From DATBVX01 sp963695985 (GTDB lineage: Bacteria > Pseudomonadota > Gammaproteobacteria > Steroidobacterales > Steroidobacteraceae), in contig CAVOIC010000011.1 in assembly GCA_963695985.1 (NCBI GenBank), positions 62,001 through 126,000 of the forward strand: DNA of 64,000 nt, given 5' to 3'. The notes beneath the pieces were generated by a model that did not search any database, was not told where the DNA came from, and saw only the letters and a program-made list of their open reading frames with translations. Below, one piece after another: positions 51,551-60,630 of this stretch; the stretch's first letter is position 1; every line of letters starts with the position of its first letter. Made by a program: the position numbers and the translations under genes.

Positions 51551-51620
51551 CATAACCGGCACCTCGGTCACCATTCCGGGCAGTTATGAGACGCCTCGCC
51601 CGGTTCCAATTCATAACCGG
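51551..51620. promoter_or_regulatory. Candidate CysB operator cluster upstream of cysH
   Basis: CATAACCGG occurs twice in direct orientation (51551-51559, 51612-51620), and the inverse GTTATG lies between at 51583-51588. The spacing of 61 bases is about six helical turns. Position between cysB and cysH fits a LysR-type operator. Confidence 0.4.
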
Positions 51621-51705
51621 ACTGCATCGGTTCAGAACAAACGCTTCGTATTTGCCCTGTAACTCCGTTGTTAGAGTCCAATCACCCGCAGTCCGGACGA
51701 GTGTC

Positions 51706-52431
51706 ATGACGCAGTCGCTGAGTCCCGAGCTGGAACGCAAGGTATCGAACGTTCGAGCGTTGCTTGAGCAGAGCGTTGCCGATTTCGGCGACGTCGTCTA
51801 CGCCAGCAGTCTCGGCCTCGAGGCGATGGTGCTCACGGACATCATCTGGACGCAGGTGCCGGGGATCGAGATCTTCAGCATCGATACCGGGCGGCTGCAC
51901 GAGGAGACGTATTCGCTGCTCGATCGCGTGCAGCGCCGCTACGGCAAGCGCATCCGCGTGTACTACCCGCAGGCCGAGATGGTCGAGAGCTTCGTCGTGC
52001 AGCATGGCATCAACGGCTTCTATTCCGGCGTCGAGGAACGCCTGAGCTGCTGCCATGTGCGCAAGGTCGAGCCGTTTCGTCGCGCCATCGCCGGACGCAA
52101 GGCGTGGATCACGGGCGTGCGGCGTCAGCAGTCAGCGCAGCGCGCGCAAGGTCAGGCCATCGAATGGGATAGTGAGAACGGCTTGTACCGGATCAGCCCG
52201 CTGCTCGACTGGAACCAAGACGAAGTACAGGAATACGTACAGGCGCTCAAGCTGCCGTACAACCCGCTGCACGATCGCAGTTTCCCCAGCATCGGTTGCG
52301 CACCCTGCACGCGTGCCATCGAGGCGGGGCAAGACAGTCGCGCTGGACGCTGGTGGTGGGAAAACTCGGAATCGCGCGAGTGCGGCCTGCAGCCTCGGAT
52401 CCGCGTCGTCGCAACCGCCGCAGCCAGGTAG
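51706..52431 (+). CDS. cysH: Phosphoadenylyl/adenylyl-sulfate reductase, iron-sulfur type
   Basis: 241-residue enzyme that releases sulfite from activated sulfate. The nucleotide-binding loop reads SSLGLEAMVLTDI. The pairs LSCCHVRKVEPFRRA and GCAPCTRA are the four cluster cysteines found in APS-type reductases, so APS rather than PAPS use is inferred. The C-terminal catalytic Cys is in SRECGLQ. The ATG at 51706 has no strong ribosome site. First gene of the divergent cysHG operon. Confidence 0.93.
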   Translation: MTQSLSPELERKVSNVRALLEQSVADFGDVVYASSLGLEAMVLTDIIWTQVPGIEIFSIDTGRLHEETYSLLDRVQRRYGKRIRVYYPQAEMVESFVVQHGINGFYSGVEERLSCCHVRKVEPFRRAIAGRKAWITGVRRQQSAQRAQGQAIEWDSENGLYRISPLLDWNQDEVQEYVQALKLPYNPLHDRSFPSIGCAPCTRAIEAGQDSRAGRWWWENSESRECGLQPRIRVVATAAAR

Positions 52432-52436
52432 TTCGC

Positions 52437-53882
52437 GTGGACTTCCTCCCGATCTTTCTCGATGTGCGAACGCGCCGCGCGGTGATCGTCGGCGGTGGCG
52501 CCGTCGCAACACGCAAGACGGAGCTGCTGCTGCAGGCAGGAGCCGCGGTGCTCGTCGTAGCCCCGGTACTGAGCGCCGAGCTGAGCGCGCTGCGGGATAC
52601 GGGAGGAATCGATCACCGCGCTGAGACGTTTACACCCGGCGTGCTCGACGGCGCTGTCGTGGTCATCGCCGCCACCGATCAGGCCGCGGTAAATTCCGCC
52701 GTGGCGGCAGCCGCCCGGACGCGCGGCATTCCGGTCAACGTCGTCGATGACCTCGAGCATTCGAGCTTCATTCTGCCCGCGATCATCGATCGCTCACCGG
52801 TCGTTGTCGCGGTGGGCACGAGTGGCCGTTCACCGGTCCTGGCCCGCTTCGTGCGCGCACGTATCGAGGCCCTGCTGCCGCCGGCCCTCGGTCGACTCGC
52901 CGCATTCGCCGGCCGCTGGCGCCGCAAGGTAGCGCGCAGACTCGCAACCCTCGCCGAGCGCCGACGCTTCTGGGAACGCATCTTGTCGGGTTCGGTGGCT
53001 GCGCATGTGCTTGCGGGCCGGGACGCGCAGGCGGACTTCGAGCTGCGCCGCGAGCTGAAGCGTTCAGCGCAGGCCCCGGCGGCAGCAGTCGGCGAGGTCT
53101 ACCTGATCGGTGCCGGTCCGGGGGACCCGGACCTGCTCACGCTGAAAGCGGCACGCCTGCTGCAGCAGGCCGATGTGATTCTCTATGACCGGCTGGTGCC
53201 TGAGGCCATCGTCGCACGTGCGCGACGCGACGCACAGCGCATCTACGTCGGTAAGGAGGCCGGTAATCATCACGTGACTCAGGATCGCATCAATGAACTG
53301 CTGATCGAACACGCGCTCGCGGGCAAGCGCGTGTGCCGCCTGAAGGGCGGTGACCCGTTCGTGTTTGGCCGTGGTGGCGAGGAGCTCGAAGCGCTCGTGC
53401 GGCACAGGATTCCCTTCACTGTCGTGCCCGGAATTACGGCGGCCCTCGGTGCGGCGGCTTATGCGGGCATTCCGCTCACGCACCGCGATCACGCCCAGTC
53501 CGTCACTTTCGTGACCGGGCACGTGCGGGAGTCGGGCGCGCCGATCGACTGGCGCGAGCTCAGCCGCCCCGGGCAGACCGTGGTGTTCTACATGGGATTG
53601 AGCCAGCTCCGCACGATCTTCGCCAACCTGGCTGCGGCCGGCGCCCCACCCGAGCTGCCCGCAGCCGTCGTCGCACAGGCAACCCTTCCCGAACAGCAAA
53701 CCATCGTCGGAACGCTTGCGACCCTGGCCGAGCAGGTCGAGGAGCAGGCGGTTGTCTCACCTGCACTGCTGATCATCGGCGAAGTGGTCAGGCTCCGCGC
53801 GATGCTCACGAGCGGTGCAGAGGGCGCCCCGCGAGCAGTGTTCGTGAGCGAATCGAGCCTGGCCGAGGTGAAGTCGGCATGA
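52437..53882 (+). CDS. cysG: Siroheme synthase (trifunctional)
   Basis: 481-residue enzyme from GTG 52437 (VDFLPIFLD). The N-terminal precorrin-2 dehydrogenase/ferrochelatase domain carries VIVGGGAVATRKTELLL. From about residue 218 the uroporphyrinogen-III methyltransferase domain begins, with GAGPGDPDLLTLKAARLL, DVILYDRLV and GKEAGNHHVTQ. It makes the siroheme needed by the sulfite reductase upstream. Overlaps the next gene by ATGA. Confidence 0.95.
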   Translation: MDFLPIFLDVRTRRAVIVGGGAVATRKTELLLQAGAAVLVVAPVLSAELSALRDTGGIDHRAETFTPGVLDGAVVVIAATDQAAVNSAVAAAARTRGIPVNVVDDLEHSSFILPAIIDRSPVVVAVGTSGRSPVLARFVRARIEALLPPALGRLAAFAGRWRRKVARRLATLAERRRFWERILSGSVAAHVLAGRDAQADFELRRELKRSAQAPAAAVGEVYLIGAGPGDPDLLTLKAARLLQQADVILYDRLVPEAIVARARRDAQRIYVGKEAGNHHVTQDRINELLIEHALAGKRVCRLKGGDPFVFGRGGEELEALVRHRIPFTVVPGITAALGAAAYAGIPLTHRDHAQSVTFVTGHVRESGAPIDWRELSRPGQTVVFYMGLSQLRTIFANLAAAGAPPELPAAVVAQATLPEQQTIVGTLATLAEQVEEQAVVSPALLIIGEVVRLRAMLTSGAEGAPRAVFVSESSLAEVKSA

Positions 53883-54910
53883 CTTGCCGCGCAGCCTTCT
53901 CCGGGTCGGTGGGCAACACACCGCTCGTCCGACTCGAACGCTTCAGTGCCGAAACCGGCTGCGAGATCCTGGGCAAGGCGGAGTTCCTGAATCCCGGCGG
54001 CTCGGTCAAGGATCGGGCGGCGCGCGCCATCGTCGATGATGCCGAGCGGCGCGGAACGCTGCGCGTCGGCGGCACGGTGGTGGAAGGAACGGCGGGCAAC
54101 ACCGGCATCGGACTCGCGCACGTGTGCAACGAGCGCGGTTATCGCTGCGTGATCGTAATGCCGGATAACCAGGCGCCGGAAAAGGAGCAGCTGCTGCGGG
54201 CCCTCGGTGCCGAGGTGCGGCTCGTCAGAGCGGTGCCCTATGCGGACCCGAATCATTATCAGCGTGTCGCCGCGCGCAGCGCGCAGGAAATCCCGGGCGC
54301 AATCTGGGCGAACCAGTTCGACAACACGGTCAACGCGCAGGCGCACTTCGATACCACGGGACCGGAGATCTGGGCGCAGACCGACGGGCGCATCGACGCG
54401 TTCGTAGCCGCTGCCGGGACCGGCGGAACGCTGGCCGGTGTGTCGCGCTACCTCAAGTCGAAGCGCGACAAGGTAATGATCGTGCTCGCCGATCCCCCCG
54501 GCAGCAGCCTCTATGAATTCGTCCGCACTGGCACGCTCAAGGCGACGGGTACTAGTTCAATCACCGAAGGCATCGGCATCGGACGCGTCACGGCGAACCT
54601 GGCGACCGCGCGCATCGACGAGGCGCTGCACATCGAGGACCGCGAGACGGTGCGTTACGTATACCGCCTGTTGCACGAGGAAGGCCTGTTTCTCGGCAGC
54701 ACCAGTGGCATCAACGTCGCGGCGGCGGTTGAGCTTGCACGACGCCTCGGTCCCGGTCACCGGATCGTGACGGTGCTGTGCGACGGTGGATCGAAGTACC
54801 TGTCGCGCCTCTTCAATAGCACGTGGCTCGAGCAGAAAGGATTGCTCAACTTCGCCGGGGGCAATACGCGCAACCCCGTTAACACCTGGGGGAACGCTCG
54901 TGTCGCGTGA
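53879..54910 (+). CDS. Cysteine synthase family protein (O-acetylserine sulfhydrylase type)
   Basis: 343-residue PLP enzyme that joins sulfide to O-acetylserine. SVGNTPLVRLE opens, and the PLP lysine is in NPGGSVKDRAA. The phosphate-binding glycines GTAGNTGIG and AAGTGGTLAG follow, then LCDGGSKYLSRLFNSTW near the end. It is slightly longer than CysK (about 323). It forms the operon's final biosynthetic step after cysG. Confidence 0.92.
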   Translation: MTCRAAFSGSVGNTPLVRLERFSAETGCEILGKAEFLNPGGSVKDRAARAIVDDAERRGTLRVGGTVVEGTAGNTGIGLAHVCNERGYRCVIVMPDNQAPEKEQLLRALGAEVRLVRAVPYADPNHYQRVAARSAQEIPGAIWANQFDNTVNAQAHFDTTGPEIWAQTDGRIDAFVAAAGTGGTLAGVSRYLKSKRDKVMIVLADPPGSSLYEFVRTGTLKATGTSSITEGIGIGRVTANLATARIDEALHIEDRETVRYVYRLLHEEGLFLGSTSGINVAAAVELARRLGPGHRIVTVLCDGGSKYLSRLFNSTWLEQKGLLNFAGGNTRNPVNTWGNARVA

Positions 54911-56009
54911 ATCGCAGCTCGCCCTGATCGACGGGCCCGCGATCGACACGGATGTCGTCATCGTGGGCGCGGGCCCGGTCGGATTATTCCAGGTCTTCGA
55001 GCTCGGTCTGCTCGGGCTCAAGTCCCACATCGTCGATTCGCTTCCGGTGGCCGGTGGGCAGTGCATCGAGCTCTATCCTGACAAGCCGATCTACGACATT
55101 CCCGCGGTCCCCGTCTGCACCGGCCGCGAGCTCATCGAGCGGCTGCTCGAGCAGATCCGCCCCTTCGACGCCGGAGTTCACCTGGGCCAGGAAGTAACGG
55201 AGGTTCATCGGCGCGAGGATGGGCGCTTTCACGTCGTCACGAGTCGCGGCACGCACTTTCGCGCGGGCGCGATCGTCATCGCTGGCGGCGTGGGTTCGTT
55301 TCAGCCTCGACGTCTCGCTATCGACGGCGCCGAACGCCACGAGGGACACACGCTTCACTACCGGGTGCGAGATCCGGGCACCTTTGTAAACGAAGATCTC
55401 TTGATCCTGGGCGGCGGAGACTCGGCACTCGACTGGACACTGAATCTGGTGGAGCGCGCCCGCTCGGTCGTGCTCGTGCATCGGCGGCCGGAGTTTCGCG
55501 CCGCACCGGCATCGGTGGCGCGCTTGTTCGAACTGCGCGACGCTGGGCAGCTCGACTACCTTGAAGGCCAGGTGCAGCAAATCATCGAGATCGATGGGTC
55601 GCTCGCCGGAGCGGCCGTGCGTACGCGGGATGGCCTCACGCGGCGCGTGAGCGCGACGCAACTGCTGGTTTTCTGGGGCCTGCATCCAAGGCTTGGTCCA
55701 ATCGCGGAGTGGGGGCTGGAACTCAACCGGCGCGCTCTGCGCGTAGATGCGGCTAGGTTTCAGACCAGCGTCCCGGGGATCTTCGCTGTCGGTGATATCA
55801 ACGATTATCCGGGCAAAAAGAAGCTGATTCTGAGCGGCTTTCACGAGACCGCACTCGCCGCCTTCGCGATCCAGGCGCACCTCGAGCCGGGAAAGAAAGT
55901 CCACCTGCAGTACACCACGACCAGCCCAGTCATGCATCGTCGCCTCGGCATCGCAGGAGCAGACGGCGGGCCTGCCAGTGAGCTCTCACGGCGTTCCGGG
56001 ACCGGCTAG
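54900..56009 (+). CDS. Ferredoxin/flavodoxin-NADP reductase, thioredoxin-reductase-like type
   Basis: 369-residue flavoprotein from GTG 54900, with GGGGGA upstream. It has the FAD motif VVIVGAGPVGLFQVFELG, the segment GGQCIELYPDKPIYDIP that separates these reductases from true thioredoxin reductases, the NADP motif ILGGGDSALDWTLNL and the late FAD contact FAVGDINDYPGKKKLI. There is no redox CxxC pair, as expected. It probably feeds electrons by ferredoxin to the sulfite reductase, which is inference from context. Overlaps the synthase gene by 11 bases. Confidence 0.92.
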   Translation: MSRESQLALIDGPAIDTDVVIVGAGPVGLFQVFELGLLGLKSHIVDSLPVAGGQCIELYPDKPIYDIPAVPVCTGRELIERLLEQIRPFDAGVHLGQEVTEVHRREDGRFHVVTSRGTHFRAGAIVIAGGVGSFQPRRLAIDGAERHEGHTLHYRVRDPGTFVNEDLLILGGGDSALDWTLNLVERARSVVLVHRRPEFRAAPASVARLFELRDAGQLDYLEGQVQQIIEIDGSLAGAAVRTRDGLTRRVSATQLLVFWGLHPRLGPIAEWGLELNRRALRVDAARFQTSVPGIFAVGDINDYPGKKKLILSGFHETALAAFAIQAHLEPGKKVHLQYTTTSPVMHRRLGIAGADGGPASELSRRSGTG

Positions 56010-56127
56010 GTGAACACGACAGCTGCAGCAATGAGTGCAGCAAATACTGCCCTGATATCAATGTCCTACACGATACGGGCCGCGCAGACGTGTAGACTTC
56101 CCGCACATTCCAGTGTCTGGAGGTCTC

Positions 56128-56502
56128 ATGGCCGAAACCGCGACCCTCACCGCGCCGACAACGATCAGCAAGGAAGAGCGCAACTGGGCAATGCTCGCTC
56201 ACCTCAGCGGTCTGCTCGCATTCGCGACCCTGATCGGCGGCATTCTCGGCCCGCTCGTGATGTGGCTCATCCGTAAGGACGACATGACCTTCGCCGCCGA
56301 TCAGGCCAAGGAAGCACTCAACTTTCAGATCTCGGTATTTGTCGCGGGCCTGATTGCAGGGGTGCTGTGCCTGGTCCTGATCGGTTTCGTGCTGCTGGCA
56401 CTGCTCGTCATCGTTGACCTGATCCTCGTGATCATCGCCGCCGTGAAGGCGAGTGAAGGCGTGGCCTACCGCTATCCGTTCAACCTGCGCCTGATCTCCT
56501 GA
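56128..56502 (+). CDS. DUF4870 membrane protein
   Basis: 124-residue protein with the family run RNWAMLAHLSGLLAFAT, then LGPLVMWLIRKDDMTFAADQ with AKEALNFQIS, two or three hydrophobic helices and the end YRYPFNLRLI. The ATG at 56128 has GGAGG four to five bases upstream. Uncharacterised integral membrane family. Confidence 0.9.
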   Translation: MAETATLTAPTTISKEERNWAMLAHLSGLLAFATLIGGILGPLVMWLIRKDDMTFAADQAKEALNFQISVFVAGLIAGVLCLVLIGFVLLALLVIVDLILVIIAAVKASEGVAYRYPFNLRLIS

Positions 56503-56518
56503 TCAACCCACTGCGCAG

Positions 56519-57151
56519 ATGTACGTTCCGGAACATTTCAGGGAGGCGGACCTCGCGCGCCTCGACTGGCTCGCTTCTCACGATGCCTTCGGTACGCTGG
56601 TGTCCACGATGGACGGTGCGCCGTTCGCATCACACCTGCCGGTGCTATATCGGCGCGAAAACAGCCAGGTCATCCTAACGGGACACTGGGCGCATCCCAA
56701 TCCGCAGTGGCGCGACATCGAGGGGCAGCGGGTACTTTTCATGTTTCACGGGCCGCACACCTACATTTCACCGCGCTGGTACGTCGAGCCCCGCCGGCAC
56801 GTCCCCACCTGGAACTACGCGGTCGCGCACCTGTACGGGCACATTCGTCGCGTCAGCGAGCGCGCGGCGCTCGAACGGATCGTGTCCGCACTCGCGTACA
56901 AGTACGAGAGCGGGCATCCGGATGCGTGGAGCCTGGCGAATGCGGATCCTGCCAATCTCGCGTTGCTGCGCGGTATCGTCGGCTTCGAGTTGGCCGTCGA
57001 AGAGATCCAGCTCAAGTTCAAGCTCAACCAGAACCACGTGCGCGGCAACGTTGAGGGGGCCATCCGGGGCCTCGGATCCGTGCGCGCCGACGATGCACAG
57101 TCCGTCATGAAGCTCATGCAGGAAACCCTCGAGCAGGATCGGCGGGCCTAG
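56519..57151 (+). CDS. PaiB-type FMN-binding protein
   Basis: 210-residue protein with the PaiB pattern: MYVPEHFREADLARLDWL, then TGHWAHPNPQWRD, the PHTYISPRWY block, and VPTWNYAVAHLYG for FMN binding. Such proteins are listed as negative transcriptional regulators in Bacillus relatives, but enzymatic or heme-handling roles have also been suggested. Its stop overlaps the convergent receptor stop by four bases. Confidence 0.9.
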   Translation: MYVPEHFREADLARLDWLASHDAFGTLVSTMDGAPFASHLPVLYRRENSQVILTGHWAHPNPQWRDIEGQRVLFMFHGPHTYISPRWYVEPRRHVPTWNYAVAHLYGHIRRVSERAALERIVSALAYKYESGHPDAWSLANADPANLALLRGIVGFELAVEEIQLKFKLNQNHVRGNVEGAIRGLGSVRADDAQSVMKLMQETLEQDRRA

Positions 57152-59505
57152 AACTTCCACAGCACTCCGAGCGAAGGAACCAGCTCCGGCCAGTTGCGCA
57201 CCGACGCGCCGAGGTCGATGGCGCCATCCGGCGCGCTCGTCACGTTGTACTGCACACAGCACGGATTGTGATTCGCCAACGCGTTGGTCAGTTCGATGAA
57301 GGCGTCTATCTCCCCTTTGGCGAGTGGAAACCTGCGGCTGACGCGCAGGTCGAGCGAGCGAAAATCGCCGATGCGTTCCGCGTTGCGTTCGCCGACCTGC
57401 ACCGACTCGATCGCGTTCCCGCTCGGATCCGTGCCGGGAACGACATGCAGTGCCGTGGTGGGCCAGGAGCTGTGGTAGGTCCCCGCGAGCGTGACGTCCC
57501 AGAACCGGTCGAACCAATGTACGCCCGCCTGCAACGCGCTGCGCTGGTCCCAGCTGCGCGGTACGTCGACCCCATCGATCCGATCGGTTGCCCGCGACCA
57601 GGCATAGCTCGCAAACCAGTTCCAGGGTCCCGCGCCGCGCCGTGAAACCATGACCTCGATGCCTTCGGCGTGCGCCGCCGACGGAGAGATGCTGACGCGA
57701 TCGGGCTGCAGCTCGGGCATGAGCTTGAGCACGTCGAACTCGTTCTCGTAGCGGGTCATCAGCCGCGCGTAATGCTTGTGATAGGCCTCGACGCGCAGCT
57801 GGATCTGGGGTGCCAGATCCTGTTCGACGCTGACGATGGTGTGATCCGAGTGCTGCGCTTTGAAGAAGCGCTCGATGCCGTCTTCGACCTGCAACTCATC
57901 GATCGCCTGCGGCTGAAAGAAGCGGCCCCAGCTGGCTCGCAGCCGCGTACCCTCGCGCAGGTCGAACAGCAGGTTGATCCGCGGGCTGATCTGCGCATCG
58001 TCGTCGATCTCGCCGTAGGTCTGCCGATCCCAGCGCAGACCGAGCTCGGCAGTGAGGCGTTGCCCCGCCTTTAAGCGGCTGCTGACAAAGGCCGCGACGG
58101 CGTGGCCTTCGGGCGCGGGGTCGAGGCGGCGGATCGTTTGGCTGCCGGGGTCGCCCGGGAACGGAAAATCCGGCGCGTACGTGGCCTCGCTCGCGTAATG
58201 GTAGGTGGCGTGAAGCTCGCGCGCTTCCAGTCCCCAGCGCGTGACGATTCGCGGCCGCACGTGCTCGTTCTCCAGCCGCAATCCCAGGATGTCGTACGTG
58301 CGCGAATCGTGCACGGTCCCGGTTTGGCCCGCCGGATCGTCCAGAGTGCCATCGCGATCGTTGTCGACGTCGGTGAAGGAGCCAATGAGCCGGGTATGGG
58401 CTGCGGCAGACCACTCGTGATCGAGCTCTCCCCAGAGATAGTTATTCCGGTATACCACCTGTGCTTGCTCGCTCGTGGAGTCCGCGAGCGCACTGACCCG
58501 GTCGGTAGAGCTGAGCAGATTCAGCGCGAGCGACGTGGCATCGGAAACCCTGAGCTCGAGCCGGCCAAAGGCATCGTTGTAGTTGAGCTCGCCAATATCC
58601 TTGGCGGCCAAGTCTGACGCTTGATCCAGGTTGCTGCGGCGAATGGCCACGAGCCAGTTGAAATCTCCATCGTCACTCTTGCCGGCAGCGAGCCCGCCGG
58701 CGTGGAACAAGCTCAATCCCAATTCGAAATACAGGTTCTCCGGCGCGGTGACGGTGCGGGCGTCGACTACAGCACTCATGCGATCGCCCTGTTCCACGGT
58801 GAATCCGCCCAGCGAGACATCGATGCTGTCGATAATGCGCGAGTCGAGCACGCTGACCGGGCTCAGGAAATCCTTGAGGTGAAACGGCTCGGAAAGCGCG
58901 AGGCCGTTCAGGAGGATCTGGGTTTCGTTCTCCGCTCCACCGCGAATATGCGCGAGGCCCGAAAAGCCGTTGCTGGCGGCGCCGGGCAGACGCTGCACGG
59001 CTCGCAGCGATTCGTCGGCCAGCTTCGGCAGGCTCTCGAGCTCCGCGTGCGTGAGAAACGTCTGCGAACCGAGCGTCTCGTTGGCGAGACCATAACGGCT
59101 CGTCGTTACCACGACCTCCTGCAGCAGCTCTCCCGCTGACTTCGCCGCGGCTGCCGCGGCGGGCATCGAGGCCGGCGACTGTGGCATTGCGACCAGCGCA
59201 TAGACGCCGTCGCCGACGCGCGAGAGCTTGAGACCCAGCGGCTCGAGCATCTGCTCGAGCATCCGCGCGGGATCACCGGCTTCGGGTTCGCGGGTGACTC
59301 GCAGTGATGAGGGAACCTGCTCTGTGTTGTAGATGACATGCAGGCCACTGCGCTGCAATTCCTCGATGACATCGGCCAGCGGCCTGCCGCGATAGTGATC
59401 GGCGGCCGCCGGCTGAGCGAGGCCGGGCGCGAGCGCCACGAGCAGGGCCAACAATGCGGGAGTGCATCGACGCCGCCGCGAAGGAGGTTGTGCGGATGTA
59501 TCCAT
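57148..59505 (-). CDS. TonB-dependent receptor with N-terminal STN domain
   Basis: 785 residues from ATG 59505; GTG 59526 would add seven. After the signal peptide (LLALLVALAPGLAQPAAA) comes an STN signalling domain (PLADVIEELQRSGLHVIYN, then MLEQMLEPLGLKL), then the plug (LPGAASNGFSGLAHIRGGAENETQ, quoted in part: FSGLAHIRGG) and a 22-strand-type barrel ending LGVLWKF with terminal Phe. The STN domain signals through the FecR protein and ECF sigma factor just upstream. Substrate unknown. Confidence 0.92.
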   Translation of the reverse strand: MDTSAQPPSRRRRCTPALLALLVALAPGLAQPAAADHYRGRPLADVIEELQRSGLHVIYNTEQVPSSLRVTREPEAGDPARMLEQMLEPLGLKLSRVGDGVYALVAMPQSPASMPAAAAAAKSAGELLQEVVVTTSRYGLANETLGSQTFLTHAELESLPKLADESLRAVQRLPGAASNGFSGLAHIRGGAENETQILLNGLALSEPFHLKDFLSPVSVLDSRIIDSIDVSLGGFTVEQGDRMSAVVDARTVTAPENLYFELGLSLFHAGGLAAGKSDDGDFNWLVAIRRSNLDQASDLAAKDIGELNYNDAFGRLELRVSDATSLALNLLSSTDRVSALADSTSEQAQVVYRNNYLWGELDHEWSAAAHTRLIGSFTDVDNDRDGTLDDPAGQTGTVHDSRTYDILGLRLENEHVRPRIVTRWGLEARELHATYHYASEATYAPDFPFPGDPGSQTIRRLDPAPEGHAVAAFVSSRLKAGQRLTAELGLRWDRQTYGEIDDDAQISPRINLLFDLREGTRLRASWGRFFQPQAIDELQVEDGIERFFKAQHSDHTIVSVEQDLAPQIQLRVEAYHKHYARLMTRYENEFDVLKLMPELQPDRVSISPSAAHAEGIEVMVSRRGAGPWNWFASYAWSRATDRIDGVDVPRSWDQRSALQAGVHWFDRFWDVTLAGTYHSSWPTTALHVVPGTDPSGNAIESVQVGERNAERIGDFRSLDLRVSRRFPLAKGEIDAFIELTNALANHNPCCVQYNVTSAPDGAIDLGASVRNWPELVPSLGVLWKF

Positions 59506-59604
59506 CGTGGCGGGTGGTGTGCGCACACAGGCGCCTCGCAGCCACGATCATAGCGCGATCGGCAAGGGCGCCGGAATGTACGAATCCGGCGACGCGGCGG
59601 CTCG

Positions 59605-60612
59605 TCAATTGCTGCCGGGCGGCAGCTCGATGAGGATCTGCCCGTTCTTTTCCGAGCTCACCAGGCGTGTCGTCGACAGCACTGCCGCGAGGGCGGAGCC
59701 CGGCGTCAGTCCCTCGATGGAGCCGCGCAGCCGTATGCCCGCCGCTTCGGCGCGGCTCGCGGGCGTCGCGTAGGCGATATCTTCGCCGAGCTCGCGGCTC
59801 GCCCATTGCAGGAATTCCGTGAGCGGCCGATTCTCGATCAGGTACGCGGGTACTACCTGGCCGATCCAGTTCCACTCCTCACCACTGCGCGCGACGGCTT
59901 CGCTGTGGACTTCGCCGTCGGGGAGAATCGTGAGCTGTGTTCCGGCCTCGCCGACGAGCAGTCGGCCTGCCGTCGCGGAAACCTGCACTCGACCCTCACG
60001 CACCCGGATGCGGGTTCCGGTGTCCAGCACGCGCACCTCGTACTGCGTACCCACGTGCTGCACGACCCCGGCGGGCGTCTCGACTCGCAGGTGGTTCTGC
60101 TGGTCCGGCGTGGCGCCGGCATCGATATAGAGCGCACCACTGGTGATCACGATGTCGTCCACGGCCGCGAGGCGCACGGCACTGTTGCCGTCGATTCGCA
60201 GCGACACGCCGCCCACCAGCCGGAGCGAAGCGCCGCCGGCGGCACTGGTCAGCAGAGCATCACCCGCACGCAGTGGCTGGTTCAGGGTGAGCGGACGTTC
60301 GCCGGCGAGACCTCCGGCGCGCACGACTGTGCCGTCGAGCGTCCGCTCGACAGCTGCTACCACAGCGCGTTCGGGTGGTTGGCGGTTGAGCAGCCACACT
60401 GTGACAGCTACAGCAGCCAGGCCGGCTGCGACCGCCGCCTGCACGAAACGCCGCCGGCGCGTGCGGGCCGCGACGACCGCCTGCCATTCTCCATGCACCG
60501 CCGCGCGCACCTCGCGCTCGACGTCCTGCGGCGGCTTGACCCGCGGGCCGGCGGTGCGCAAGAGCCGATCTAGGTCGGGATTGTCAGGGCGCCGTTCATC
60601 AGATTCGTTCAT
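59605..60612 (-). CDS. FecR-family anti-sigma regulator with STN-like C-terminus
   Basis: 335-residue protein: a short cytosolic part, one membrane helix (VQAAVAAGLAAVAVTVWLL) and a periplasmic FecR domain with LRLVGGVSLRIDGNSAV and VQHVGTQYEVRVLDTG. The last 90 residues (PLTEFLQWASRELGEDIAYA, then LTPGSALAAVLSTTRL) look like an STN fold, the same kind as the receptor's signalling domain. It lies 18 bases after the sigma gene, with the receptor next, forming a signalling operon. Confidence 0.9.
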   Translation of the reverse strand: MNESDERRPDNPDLDRLLRTAGPRVKPPQDVEREVRAAVHGEWQAVVAARTRRRRFVQAAVAAGLAAVAVTVWLLNRQPPERAVVAAVERTLDGTVVRAGGLAGERPLTLNQPLRAGDALLTSAAGGASLRLVGGVSLRIDGNSAVRLAAVDDIVITSGALYIDAGATPDQQNHLRVETPAGVVQHVGTQYEVRVLDTGTRIRVREGRVQVSATAGRLLVGEAGTQLTILPDGEVHSEAVARSGEEWNWIGQVVPAYLIENRPLTEFLQWASRELGEDIAYATPASRAEAAGIRLRGSIEGLTPGSALAAVLSTTRLVSSEKNGQILIELPPGSN

Positions 60613-60630
60613 TGCCAGCCTTCCCGCTTT

